Assembly (NCBI GenBank): GCA_041648735.1
Contig: JBAZOO010000017.1
Coordinates: forward strand, 10,387 to 74,386
Direction: 5' to 3'
From: JBAZOO01 sp041648735
GTDB taxonomy: Bacteria > Verrucomicrobiota > Lentisphaeria > Oligosphaerales > CAITYL01
Length of the DNA: 64,000 nt
The stretch's first letter is position 1; each line of letters opens with the position of its first letter. Under the pieces are notes generated by a model. The model saw only the letters and a program-made list of their open reading frames with translations, made no database searches and had not been told where the DNA came from. The position numbers were made by a program, and so were the translations under genes. Positions 42,675-51,280 of the stretch are shown one piece after another.

Positions 42675-43475
42675 ATGTCCGCCTTCCTTTCACGCCCCCG
42701 CTGGTCACGCCGGCTCATTGCGGAAACGGCCCTGCTCGGCACGCTGGCACTTCATGCCGCCCTGCTGCTGGCCGTGCGCCCCCGGCATGCGACTCCGGAT
42801 CCCGCCGCCCGCCGCCGGCTGCCGGCCGTGACCTCGGTCCCGCCGCCCACCGCCGGAGCGGAAACGGCCAACGCCTTCGCCTGGGCGTACGCCGCCGATC
42901 CGACCCTGCTGATCCTGGCCGACGCCCGCCGCGGCTTCAGCCGCTTCCTGGCCGACGCCCGCCCCGTCCCCTACACCCTGTCGCCGGCCAGCCCGGCTAG
43001 CCTGTGGGAAGCCACGCCGCCAAAGCCGCCCGCGCCAACCCTTGGCCCCGGCCCCACGCCATTGCCGCAAGCCTTGGGCACCGGCTGGCCGACGCGCCAG
43101 CCAGAACCGGAGGAGACCGGCGGCCCGCCGCCACTGCCGCCAGCCCTCCCCCCCAAAGGGGTCATCTGGCGCTTCGCCGACGGCGCCCCCGTCCCCACCC
43201 CCCCCGACTTCGCCCTCGACGCCCTCCGCAACGCCTTCGCCCCCGCCGCGCCCACCGCCCCGAGCCGCTTCGAACTCTGCCTGCCGCGGGAGGGCAGCCC
43301 CTTCCGCCTGCGCCTGCTGGCCGGCTCCGGCAACCCCGGGCTGGACCGCCTCGCCTACGCCGGGCTCGGCCCGCTCATCCTCGCCTGGGAGGCGCAGCCG
43401 CCCGCTGGCCGCTTCACCCCCGCCGGCGGCCGCCGCGAAATCATCGAGGTCGAATGGCGCCGCTGGCCGGAGTGA
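42675..43475 (+). CDS. Divergent TonB-like protein
   Basis: The 266-residue protein has a short basic N-terminus, a single membrane helix (LIAETALLGTLALHAALLLAV), a long Pro-rich periplasmic stretch and a C-terminal globular domain, the layout of TonB. It follows exbB and exbD in the same operon, which supports a role in energising outer-membrane transport. The C-terminal domain (SGNPGLDRLAYAGLGPLILAWE) carries no clear TonB YP-motif, so it may serve a different partner. A GTG at 42621 overlapping the exbD stop would add 18 residues; the ATG is preferred because the protein then begins like a TonB. Confidence 0.6.
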   Translation: MSAFLSRPRWSRRLIAETALLGTLALHAALLLAVRPRHATPDPAARRRLPAVTSVPPPTAGAETANAFAWAYAADPTLLILADARRGFSRFLADARPVPYTLSPASPASLWEATPPKPPAPTLGPGPTPLPQALGTGWPTRQPEPEETGGPPPLPPALPPKGVIWRFADGAPVPTPPDFALDALRNAFAPAAPTAPSRFELCLPREGSPFRLRLLAGSGNPGLDRLAYAGLGPLILAWEAQPPAGRFTPAGGRREIIEVEWRRWPE

Positions 43476-43496
43476 GCCGCCGCCAGTGAACCGGGC

Positions 43497-44597
43497 TCAC
43501 TCCACTTCCTGGAACCGGTACTCGCGGCTGCCGCAGCCCAGCCCTTCCAGCGCCCGGACGACCTCGAACGGATCCTTGCGGTGGATGCGCTCGAAGAGAT
43601 GCCCCGTGCCCGCCGCCAACGCCCAGCCGGCCGGCAGCGTGCCGGGGATCAGATCCTCCGTCCGGATCAGGTCCAGCGTGGCCTGTTCGACCGCCACGAT
43701 GTCGCGCCCGGCGAGGATGCCGAGGTCGGGGACGAGCTTCGGCGTGGTCATCCCCCAGCAGTCGCAGAAGACCGTCACGTCCATCAGGAAGTTGATGAAC
43801 AGGGCGCGGTCCGGCAGGAACGGCTTGAGGATCTCCCGCGTGGTCAGCGCCATCCCCTGCTGGAACTCCTTGTAGCGCCCCCCCACCATCTTGATGGCGT
43901 GCTCGGGGCAGATCAGGACGCAGTGCTGGCAGTACTTGCAGTTGTGGTAGAACACCTCCAGCTCGTTCCTGGCGTTCCACGACATGGCATGGCTCGGGCA
44001 GTTCTCGATGCAGGCACCGCAGCGGCTGCAGCGCCCGCCGTCCCACTCCAGGCCGCCCTCCAGGTTGTGCAGCGCCCGCCGCGTCGGCGTGGTGACCGCC
44101 CCCATCGACAGGTTCTTCGAGGCGCCGCCAAAGCCGCAGGCGCCATGCCCCTTGACGTGGGCCAGGTCAATGAGCACGTCGGCATCCATCACCTCACCCG
44201 CCAGCTCCACTTCCGCCAGCGACTGGTACGGCGGCTCGATCTTCTGGCGGTAGAAATACTTGTCGGCAGTGCCGGCCACTGGGACGATGGCGCAGCCGAC
44301 GGTCTCGCTGGTGTAGCCGCGCTCCGCCGCGCCGCGCACGTCCCACGGCACATCGGTGACATACACCTCCGCGCACCCCGCCGCCTTCACCGCCTCCACC
44401 AGCTTCCGCACAAAAAAGGGATGGATCGTCGAAAAGCCGCCGCCGCCGCCCAGGTGCATCTTGATCGCGACCCGCTTCCCCTTGACCGTCGCCGCCAGCT
44501 CCAGCCGCTCCAGCAGCCGCGGCCATTTCGCGCCGATCGTGTTCTTTGGTTCCAGGTTCTTCGGTGCGAACTTCGCAAACAGCAGCTCGGACGCCAT
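43497..44597 (-). CDS. DUF362 family Fe-S protein
   Basis: The 366-residue protein has the DUF362 N-terminal domain (VKGKRVAIKMHLGGGGGFSTIHPFFVRKLV, VYVTDVPW, DVLIDLAHVKGH) and a ferredoxin-type insertion with two [4Fe-4S] motifs: CSRCGACIENCPSHAM and CKYCQHCVLICPEHAIK. DUF362 proteins are common in strict anaerobes; the iron-sulfur clusters suggest electron transfer, but the reaction is unknown. The ATG at 44595-44597 is preceded by GAGGTGGGG. The gene converges on the TonB-like gene with a 21-bp gap and is separated from creD by the remains of a regulator. Confidence 0.88.
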   Translation of the reverse strand: MASELLFAKFAPKNLEPKNTIGAKWPRLLERLELAATVKGKRVAIKMHLGGGGGFSTIHPFFVRKLVEAVKAAGCAEVYVTDVPWDVRGAAERGYTSETVGCAIVPVAGTADKYFYRQKIEPPYQSLAEVELAGEVMDADVLIDLAHVKGHGACGFGGASKNLSMGAVTTPTRRALHNLEGGLEWDGGRCSRCGACIENCPSHAMSWNARNELEVFYHNCKYCQHCVLICPEHAIKMVGGRYKEFQQGMALTTREILKPFLPDRALFINFLMDVTVFCDCWGMTTPKLVPDLGILAGRDIVAVEQATLDLIRTEDLIPGTLPAGWALAAGTGHLFERIHRKDPFEVVRALEGLGCGSREYRFQEVE

Positions 44598-44861
44598 GCC
44601 CCACCTCAAGGATTGGCCATCAGTTTTCACGGTGCGCATACCATACCGCCAGGAACGCCAGACTCCATCCGTGCGGCACGCCCCGGGTGCATGACAATCG
44701 TGTCGGTTGGACTGCCTACCGGAAGAGCCAATTTTCATCTCCTGCGGGATGGCTGTGTCTTGCAAAGGACTTTCCATGGGTGTAGTTTCGGCAGCAGTCC
44801 GAAAAAAGAAAACCGCGGATCGCCACTACCCATGCCAGCACCGCAGCTCCACGACGCCCTC

Positions 44862-45150
44862 GCCCAAGTCCGGCGCTTCCGCGGCTATTCCGGCGAAGCC
44901 CAAATCTTCACTCGGAACTGGCGGCGGCCGAAGAGCTGCCCTTCACCGAACTCCGCGGCCCACAAGGAGTTTGTCGGCGTCAAGCCCCGGACGAGCCTTC
45001 GCCTGACCGCCACCGGCCTGAGGCAGTTCACAGCCTACCTCGACGCGCTGGAGGCGGTGCTCAAAGCCGCCCAGCAAGCGGTCGCCCCGGCCCGCGGCAA
45101 GAGCCTCGCGCCCGCCCGCCGCCTTGGCCATGCCCACCCCGCCCAAGCCT
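44862..45150 (+). pseudogene. Decayed winged-helix regulator upstream of creD
   Basis: Two pieces of a small winged-helix regulator are visible in different frames. SELAAAEELPFTELR (about 44908-44958) matches the first helices of such proteins, and after a missing middle portion of roughly 35 codons AHKEFVGVKPRTSLRLTATG continues with LRQFTAYLDALEAVLKAAQQ, the typical wing and C-terminal helix. The helix-turn-helix core itself is gone. In other bacteria a gene of this type often precedes creD, which fits. The rest of 44598-45218 shows no gene. Confidence 0.65.
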
Positions 45151-45218
45151 GACCCCCCAACCCTTTTTCCGTCCGTCCGTTGTCCGTCCTTCACGCCCCC
45201 ACACCCCAGGAGAATCCC

Positions 45219-46643
45219 ATGGCCACCCCGACGCCCCCGCCCCTCCCGCCAGCGCCCAGCCCGTTGTCCGGCACCGCCGCGGAACAGACCGTCTCCTGTT
45301 TCCGGCGCCTGTTCGGCACCACCTTCAAGGTCGGCCTGATCGGCCTGCTCACCTTGATCCTGCTGATTCCGCTGGCCAAGATCGAATCATTGCTGCATGA
45401 GCGGCTGGAGCGGCGCAACGCCGCCGTCGCCGAGATCACCGCCACCTGGGGCCGGGCGCAGGAACTGGTCGGCCCCGTGCTGGTCGTGCCCTACCGCAAA
45501 CAGGTCAAGGTCGTGCGCCAGGAGCTGGTGGCCGGCGTCCGCCAGAACATCGAAGCCCTGGAGACGGTCACCGCCCAAGCCTGCTTCCTCCCCGCCGACC
45601 TGGCCGTGGCTGGAACGCTGGCGCCGGAGCGCCGCTACCGGGGCATCTATGAAGCCGTGGTCTACCGGGGCGACCTCACGCTGAGTGGCCATTTCACCAA
45701 GCCGGACTTCACGGAATGGAAAGTCGCCGCCGCCGACGTGTTGTGGGAGGACGCCACCATCACCCTGGCCATCACCGACCTGCGCGGCATCCAGGAGGAA
45801 CTCACCCTCAAGCTGGGCGACCGCACCCTCCCCCTGCTCCCCGGCTGCCGCCTCGCCGGCTTCGGCAGCGGCGTCAGCGCCCGGCTGGGCAAGGAGGCCG
45901 GAGCGGCGGAGCGCCTGCCGTTCGAACTGGCGCTCTCGCTCAACGGCAGCAGCGGGATCCGCGTCGCCCCCCTCGGCCAGCGCACGGAAGCCAAGCTCCA
46001 GTCGCCCTGGCCCGACCCGAGCTTCACCGGCGCCTTCCTGCCCGCCACCCGGACGGTTTCGGCGAAGGGCTTCGAGGCCGCCTGGCAGGTCTTCCACTAT
46101 GGCCGCGCCTTCCCGCAGCAATGGAACGACGAGAGCCGGCCCGACCGTGACCTGCTGAAACAGAGCCTGTTCGGCGTCGAGCTGATCTCGCCGGTGGACC
46201 ACTACCGCCTCGTCGAACGCGCCATCAAATACGGCATCCTCTTCGTCGTCCTCGCCTTCACCGCCTTCTTCCTCTTCGAAGTCCTGACGAAACGGCGGAT
46301 CCACCCGTTCCAGTACACCCTCGTCGGCGTGGCGCTGTGCCTGTTCTACCTCGCCCTCCTGGCCCTCTCCGAAGTGGTCGGCTTCGGCCCGGCCTACCTG
46401 GCCGGCGCGGCGGTGGCCACGCTGCTGGTCGGCTTCTACTGCGCCGGCTTCCTCGGGGGCGCCGGCCGCGGCCTGCTGGTCAGCGCCGGCCTGGCCGCCG
46501 TCTACGGCTTCCTCTACATCGTCCTCATGCTCCAGGACTACTCGCTGGTGGCCGGCACCGTCGGCCTCTTCGCCGTGCTCTTCCTCCTGATGCTCGCCAC
46601 CCGCCGCGTTGACTGGTACGCCCGCGACCAGGAAAAGGGCTGA
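45219..46643 (+). CDS. creD: CreD/inner membrane protein CreD family
   Basis: The 474-residue protein has an N-terminal membrane helix (VGLIGLLTLILLIPLAKIESLLHER), a large soluble domain (about 65-330) and five or six C-terminal helices. The family blocks are IESLLHERLERRNAAVAEI, GPVLVVPY, FTKPDFTEWKV, and SPVDHYRLVERAIKYGILFVVLAFTAFFLFEVL. CreD is linked to envelope integrity and beta-lactam or colicin responses in other bacteria; the exact biochemical role is unknown. The ATG at 45219 follows CAGGAGAA. The last 170 codons are duplicated downstream as a 578-bp repeat; this copy is complete. Confidence 0.92.
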   Translation: MATPTPPPLPPAPSPLSGTAAEQTVSCFRRLFGTTFKVGLIGLLTLILLIPLAKIESLLHERLERRNAAVAEITATWGRAQELVGPVLVVPYRKQVKVVRQELVAGVRQNIEALETVTAQACFLPADLAVAGTLAPERRYRGIYEAVVYRGDLTLSGHFTKPDFTEWKVAAADVLWEDATITLAITDLRGIQEELTLKLGDRTLPLLPGCRLAGFGSGVSARLGKEAGAAERLPFELALSLNGSSGIRVAPLGQRTEAKLQSPWPDPSFTGAFLPATRTVSAKGFEAAWQVFHYGRAFPQQWNDESRPDRDLLKQSLFGVELISPVDHYRLVERAIKYGILFVVLAFTAFFLFEVLTKRRIHPFQYTLVGVALCLFYLALLALSEVVGFGPAYLAGAAVATLLVGFYCAGFLGGAGRGLLVSAGLAAVYGFLYIVLMLQDYSLVAGTVGLFAVLFLLMLATRRVDWYARDQEKG

Positions 46644-46712
46644 CCCCGGCCAGCCTTGCGGAGTCCGCACATTCCCCCGCGGACTCCGCAAAGCCCAAAA
46701 AAAATCCCAGCC
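46135..46712 (+). repeat. 578-bp direct repeat, left copy (creD 3' end)
   Basis: Identical as far as I can read to 51281-51858 (offset 5146 bp). It covers the last 170 codons of creD, the hairpin of two GCGGASTCCGC motifs, and the first half of the tRNA-Lys terminator, breaking off in the middle of that terminator stem. Confidence 0.95.
46656..46691. repeat. Hairpin made of two iterated palindromes after creD
   Basis: TTGCGGAGTCCGC and GCGGACTCCGCAA, separated by ten bases, are reverse complements and can form a 13-bp stem. Each arm is itself a copy of the dispersed GCGGANTCCGC motif. The same element recurs at 51802-51837 in the right creD copy. Confidence 0.8.
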
Positions 46713-46793
46713 ATCCCACAGGGGGGATGAGTTTTAAGTGGAAATGGGCCGGGCACAGCGTACGTTCTTTTTACCACAAAAGGAGGTACGTCC

Positions 46794-47310
46794 ATGGCAC
46801 CGACCCGTCATCAATTTACCGTTCTCAAGCAGTTGTGCGACCTCTACCGCCGCATTTAGTGCCGAAGTTGGCCAGGGAACATGGGGTGGAAGAGAAGAGC
46901 CGCGCGTTCACGCCTTGGAGTCACATAGTGTCTCTGATGTTCGCGCCGATTTCCCATGCCCTGAGCTTGAACGATGTCTGCGACACCCTGGAGAACCACG
47001 GCGGTGTGCTGACGACGATCCGACATGCGGCGCCGCCAAGCCGGAACGGCCTCTCCCACGCGAACCGGGAGCGCAACGCCGACATGGCCGAGGCGCTGTC
47101 CTGGGAGACGCTGGCGCATCTTCAGGGTTGCTGGCCGCAGTTTGGCATGGGCCGCAAGTATGTCGGGTTCCCCCGGCGGTTCAGGAAGCGGATCATCAAT
47201 GTTGTGGACTCGACGACGACAGGATGCCAAGGAGGCTCGCGGCGTTTGTGCCGGCATCCTCGCCGGGGAGATCGTGGTCTTTGACAAGGCGGATGATGCT
47301 ACGGCCTCTT
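46794..47310 (+). pseudogene. IS4-family transposase remnant (DUF4372 N-terminus)
   Basis: After AAAAGGAGG and an ATG at 46794 the frame reads MAPTRHQFTVLKQLCDL, then a frameshift, then PPHLVPKLAREHGVEEKSRAFTPWSH and ISHALSLNDVCDTLENHGG, and the block GMGRKYVGFPRRF followed by INVVDST. This is the DUF4372-type N-terminus and the first catalytic Asp region of IS4-family transposases. The sequence then jumps to DAKEARGVCAGILAGEIVVF-DKA, a later DDE-core block in another frame, so an internal deletion has removed the middle. No intact copy is present. Confidence 0.8.
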
Positions 47311-47499
47311 CGCCTTGCTGGGACGCTATGGGACAGCCGCGCCACCGCCCCGCTGCCGCGCCGCACCGGAACAGGCTTGCCTGCCGAACTTGAACCTCTG
47401 TTGACCTGTGGGACAGCCACAGGCCAAGCCAAGGAAAATGCAAAATGGGTCGCCACCGAAAATCCCGCCACCAAGCTTTGGAACTCCGCTAACCCGAGG

Positions 47500-47823
47500 G
47501 GATTTTATCCCCTATGGGACGGTAGTGGAAAAACTTCGCCCGTGGTGCTCGAAGGTCACATCATCGCCGGCACTTTTTGGGGCAAGGCGTAGTGCACGCA
47601 TCTGGAGTCCTTCAGCGATTATGCCAATCGACTGCCGCGCGGCCGCACCTATGTGCGAAACGGCTCCGTGCTCGATTTGCAAATTATGCCGGGACAAGTC
47701 GCTGCCCTGGTCATGGGCTCGGATCTCTACCACATCATGGTGAAGATCAAACCCTTGTCCGGCCAACGCTGGAAGCAGATCAAAACGCAGTGCGCCGGCC
47801 AGGTATCCCCCGCCCCGGGCTGA
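47500..47823 (+). pseudogene. SWIM zinc-finger protein fragment with nonsense mutation
   Basis: The frame reads PVVLEGHIIAGTFWGKA, a TAG at 47590-47592, then CTHLESFSDYANRLPRGRTY and VRNGSVLDLQIMPGQVAALV up to QIKTQCAGQV and a TGA. This is the start of the SWIM zinc-finger family, in which the position of the TAG is a Trp (GKAWC). So a TGG-to-TAG change and a truncation after about 90 residues have inactivated it. The zinc-binding part is missing. Confidence 0.75.
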
Positions 47824-48010
47824 TCTCCCTCGGCACGGTGGCCGCGGAGCTGATCTACTTGCGGCGATGGCAATCTCGCAGTGGGTATTGGGTTAAGGGG
47901 TATGAAACGGGGGCGGAGTCAGATGGGCGGAGGAGATCTGTCCAGGTTTGGATTGCCGTTTCGATTCGCATTGAAACGCACTGCGCCGCCGTGGTTTGCT
48001 CGAGGCAAAA
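47824..48010. other. Short stretch without a recognisable gene
   Basis: Between the SWIM fragment and the C-terminal domain downstream of the glucanase. I find no coding or structural signal. Confidence 0.4.
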
Positions 48011-48406
48011 TCATTCCTTGTCTTCGACGATCTGGATGGCGCTGGCGCCGGTCCAGGAGCCGCCCAGGGTGCCGTTCCACTGCACCGTGATATCGCCGGC
48101 GGTGTTGCCGGTGAAGACGACCAGGTTCGAGCCACCCGAAGCTTTGGCGGCCTCGATGGTCTTGGCGTCGGACTTGATGAAGCCGCCGCCAGTCCAGTTG
48201 TAGAAGTTCGTGCCGGTCGCATCCACTTTTCCCTTGGCACCTTTGGCCGCGGTGATGGTGACGCTGCCCTGCCCCCCGTTGCTGGGGGCGCCGGCGTAAG
48301 CGTACACCTTGTAATGGGCGTAGGGGATGCCCTTGATGATGATGGTAGCCCTGCTCTCGCCTGGCCGTTCGCCGGAGAAACGCCCGCCGCGCGATGCGGG
48401 GGGGGG
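48011..48406 (-). pseudogene. C-terminal domain separated from the GH16 enzyme by an in-frame stop
   Basis: Directly after the TAA of the glucanase the same frame stays open for 131 codons: a Pro-rich start (PPPASRGG), SRATIIIKGIPYAHYKVYAY and GSVTITAAKGAKG, ending GASAIQIVEDKE. The beta-rich pattern resembles carbohydrate-binding or adhesion modules found at the ends of secreted PVC proteins. Because it is in frame with the enzyme and begins with a proline linker, it was probably its C-terminal module before the TAA arose. A run of nine C residues sits right at the junction. There is no good independent start. Confidence 0.55.
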
Positions 48407-49795
48407 TTATTTGCTCGGCGGCGGGGCCCAGACGCGCACCCAGTCCACATCCATGTGGGAGTTGGCGATCAGCCCACTGAGCGGCCAGAAGCCACCGTTA
48501 TTGTATTCCAAGGTCATGTACATGGGTTTCGTCAGATAGCTGGTCGGCGTGTCGAACTCCCCGACCTGTTTTCCGTCCATGTAGAAGGCGCACTTGGTCG
48601 GCGTGGCCAGGAAGCCGTAGACGTGCCAGTTCAGCCACGGCTTGGAGACAAGGGGCCAGACATTGGCGTGCCCTTCCTTGGGGCCTTTGCCCCAGTTGCC
48701 GTTGCGCATCCCGAAGCCGCCGTCTTTGTCGGCATCGTAGGCGGCGCCGTAGTGTTCGAAGATATCGACCTCTTCATTCAGGCCCTCGTTTTCCCCGCCT
48801 ATGGTGGTGTACAGACACCACGACGGCCAGACCCCCACGCCGCCGGCGGGCAATTTGACCCGGGCCTCCCAATAGCCGTATTGCTGCATGAACCCCTTCC
48901 GGGTCGGATCAATCGAGAACAACGATCCGGCGTGCCAGTTGCCCCAGGCGCTTTCGTGGACGGTGATCCCCTCGGACGCGGTAACGGTCGTATCTCCGTT
49001 GTACCACTTCTCGTTGATATAGCCGTTGCGTTTTTTATCCCAGCCGACGGTTTCGGTCATCAAATAGTAGGTGTGGTTGCCCTTCAAGGTGACATTTCCC
49101 CCGACCACCGGTTCATAAACCAAGCCGGCAGGTTGGTCTTTGAATTTGACGGTCGCCTTGGCCACGTCGTCGCCGCCGTCGGCGTCAAAGATGCGAACGC
49201 TGTAGGCGCCCACGTTGCCTTCAATGTTGTAACGCCCCAACTGGCTGACAGTCAGCCCGGCTGCCGGGGTAGTGAATTTCATGCCGACCCAGCCGGAGTT
49301 ATTCCATACGAAACGCTTGTCCGCTTTCTTCGCCTGGCCGACTTTGTCAACAGAAACAACCTCAGTGCCCGTGTCGGTTTTCATGCCCGCCGGGCCGCCG
49401 CAGCGGCTGCCCTGGACATCGGTCTTCATCTTGACGGAGAGCGTGTTGATCAGGATCCCATCCTTGATGACCATGGACTCCTCGTCATGGACCTGAAAGC
49501 CAATGTACTTGCCCGGAATGGAAGGTCTGGAAAACCACTTGGCCGATCCCTTGGGGCTCTTGTCCGTCCAGCTCACCGCGTCGAACTCGTCGGCGAACAC
49601 CAGCTTGTAGCCCTTCAGATCAATGCCGCTGGGGGTCTGAACGGCGCCCGTACCGGCGGCCTCGAAGGCCTCGCTGGTGACTGCGGTTGCGCCTTCCATG
49701 GGCTGGGTGGTCGCCGGTTGATCGGCCGCCGGGGCCGCGGCGGCGATCAACATCAGACTGAGCGCCGTGAACAATGGGGTCGCCGATTTTTTCAT
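48407..49795 (-). CDS. Secreted glycoside hydrolase family 16 (beta-glucanase-like)
   Basis: The 462-residue enzyme starts with a signal peptide (MKKSATPLFTALSLMLIAAAAPAA). LVFADEFDAVSWTDK opens the GH16 fold, and the catalytic motif E-x-D-x-x-E is seen as EEVDIFEHYG; RVKLPAGGVGVWPSWCLY precedes it and the domain ends VDWVRVWAPP. GH16 enzymes cut beta-1,3/1,4-glucans, agarose, carrageenan or related galactans. Between about residues 135 and 245 an extra beta-rich segment (WVGMKFTTPAAGLTVSQLGR...YNIEG, AYSVRIFDADG) of DUF4082 type is inserted in the fold. ATG 49793-49795 follows AGAGGAA. Its base composition is lower in GC than chromosomal genes, pointing to transfer. Confidence 0.88.
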   Translation of the reverse strand: MKKSATPLFTALSLMLIAAAAPAADQPATTQPMEGATAVTSEAFEAAGTGAVQTPSGIDLKGYKLVFADEFDAVSWTDKSPKGSAKWFSRPSIPGKYIGFQVHDEESMVIKDGILINTLSVKMKTDVQGSRCGGPAGMKTDTGTEVVSVDKVGQAKKADKRFVWNNSGWVGMKFTTPAAGLTVSQLGRYNIEGNVGAYSVRIFDADGGDDVAKATVKFKDQPAGLVYEPVVGGNVTLKGNHTYYLMTETVGWDKKRNGYINEKWYNGDTTVTASEGITVHESAWGNWHAGSLFSIDPTRKGFMQQYGYWEARVKLPAGGVGVWPSWCLYTTIGGENEGLNEEVDIFEHYGAAYDADKDGGFGMRNGNWGKGPKEGHANVWPLVSKPWLNWHVYGFLATPTKCAFYMDGKQVGEFDTPTSYLTKPMYMTLEYNNGGFWPLSGLIANSHMDVDWVRVWAPPPSK

Positions 49796-49930
49796 GAGCC
49801 ATTCCTCTTTAACGAATTTACGAATTGGAACTTGTTGGTCCGTCATACCATTGTAATCTTAAATGTGTACGGGTAATTCTTCAAGGCGTTGAATTGGCTA
49901 TTTACAGTTGAACATCCGTCAGGGGAGTCC

Positions 49931-50104
49931 TCACGGCAATCCGATGCTTTGCCAGTTTCGAGCATAGACATATTTCAGGTGGGTGGCCGTATTGTTGCGC
50001 AACTGAGGGCCGGTCAGGCTTTCGGCGTGACCGGCGTAAAACGCCACGTTGGCGCGTCCATACCCGGTGGTTTTGATGCTGGTCCATCCCATCAACTGAT
50101 AGGA
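49931..50104 (-). pseudogene. C-terminal fragment of a pseudopilin-like protein
   Basis: The frame ending at the TGA 49931-49933 reads GRANVAFYAGHAESLTGPQL then RNNTATHLKYVYARNWQSIG. N-V-x-F-x-x-GH at the end is the hallmark of the prepilin-type N-terminal-methylation proteins abundant in Lentisphaerae and Planctomycetes. The N-terminal helix and the rest are missing. The remaining 49796-50600 region holds no other gene I can support. Confidence 0.6.
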
Positions 50105-50607
50105 ATTTTGATTTCAGGGGGCGGATCGGACGGGGGGAATACGGGGGGTGAGAGGGTGAAACTGACCCCGAAATCGGCGATTCCACCGGCGTGGCGGCGA
50201 CGCCGGAGAGGGTTCCGGCGGGGGAATGGGTCGGCGTGGGGCTTTGGGTGAGGTTTGGCATCTTCCCGGCCGGTTTTCGGGCGTACGGTTGCGGTTCCCA
50301 CAGGTGGCAATGCATGGGGGGAACTGTATTATGCCGGAATCGGGGCGTCAAGCCCGTGACCAGAAAGTATTCACCACAGAGGTCTCAGGGGGCACGGAGG
50401 ACGCCGCGGAGTGCGGTTCATGAATCGCCCAGGTCAGTCGTACTCCGGAAACGGCTGGCAGTCGTTGTCCGTGCTGGAGAAGAGGTCGGGGTGAGACCAT
50501 TTTGGATTTTGGATTGGGGAAGGGGAAGGAAGGCAGGAGGGTTGCAGGGGTTGGCTTGCGCCCGCCGGTTCCCGTGGAGCGGGCGGCGGGGCGCGGGCTG
50601 GGGGTCG

Positions 50608-50742
50608 CGCCAGAGGCCGGTGTGGCGCAGGATCTTCTCGATGGCGGCGGCATGGGTGCGGGGGTTGAGGACGGCGATGAGTTTCATTTTTCCGCCGCAT
50701 TTGGGGCAGTGGAGGCGCTTCCGGCTTTTGTGTGGGTTGAAA
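50608..50742 (-). pseudogene. IS91-like transposase C-terminal fragment
   Basis: NPHKSRKRLHCPKCGGKMKL followed by IAVLNPRTHAAAIEKILRHT and GLW matches the short zinc-ribbon-plus-helix end of IS91-type (Y2) transposases, which typically read CPxCGG...IxKILxHLGL. Only this tail is present, directly against the end of the ISL3 fragment. Confidence 0.5.
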
Positions 50743-51280
50743 TCATGGGGTTGATGGATATAGGTCGAGACCGCCACAATGGAAAAGGATGGCGGTGCGG
50801 AACTTCTCTTTGCTGCGGAAGCCAAAGGCATCGCGCTTGATCTTCCCGGTCTTGCTGTTGAGGCCTTCGGTGCAGGCGTTGGTGATTTTTGCCGTGATGG
50901 CGTTGGCAATGCCCCGCCAGTGGTTCTTGAGGGTGTGCGCGGCCCTGCGCATCGGCGCCAGCCGGGAATGGGTGGCCCACCAATGCCATTTCTTGAAGAA
51001 GGCAGCCGCCGCTTCCGCGGTTGGGCACCGCCAGATCTCCCGGAAGTCCTCCTTGATGGCCCAGGCCCGGCCGGTCTTGACGGCGGCCTCCTTGAGCTGC
51101 TGGAACGGCGCGGCGCGGTGGTCCGGGACGTTCTCTTCGTTGTAGAGGAGCCACATCCCGCACCTGCCCCTCCTTCAGGTCGGCAATGATGGTGAAACAC
51201 TGGTGCCGCGCAAACCCGCTTTTCTCGTCAATGCCCAGCGCTTCAGGAAGTTCCGGGCGGCGGCGCGCCAGCCCGCGCTC
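50743..51280 (-). pseudogene. ISL3-family transposase remnant
   Basis: The N-side piece reads RGLARRRPELPEALGIDEKS and GFARHQCFTIIADLKEGQVRDV, the DDE-type region of ISL3 transposases with the first catalytic Asp. About 100 residues are then missing and the frame changes, resuming MWLLYNEENVPDH, RAWAIKEDFREIWRC, FFKKWHWWATHSRL and ITNACTEGLNSKTGKIKRDA to FRTAILFHCGGLDLYPSTP at the stop. It is cut at 51280 exactly where the creD repeat begins. Confidence 0.85.

Larger units (their letters stand above)
46713..51280. mobile_element. Mosaic of decayed insertion sequences and cargo
   Basis: This 4568-bp stretch lies between the two creD repeats. It holds fragments of IS4-, ISL3- and IS91-type transposases, a SWIM zinc-finger gene fragment, a GH16 glucanase, and a pseudopilin tail. 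Most genes in it are broken, and GC content is lower than in the flanks. I see no intact transposase, so it is not mobile by itself. Confidence 0.7.
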
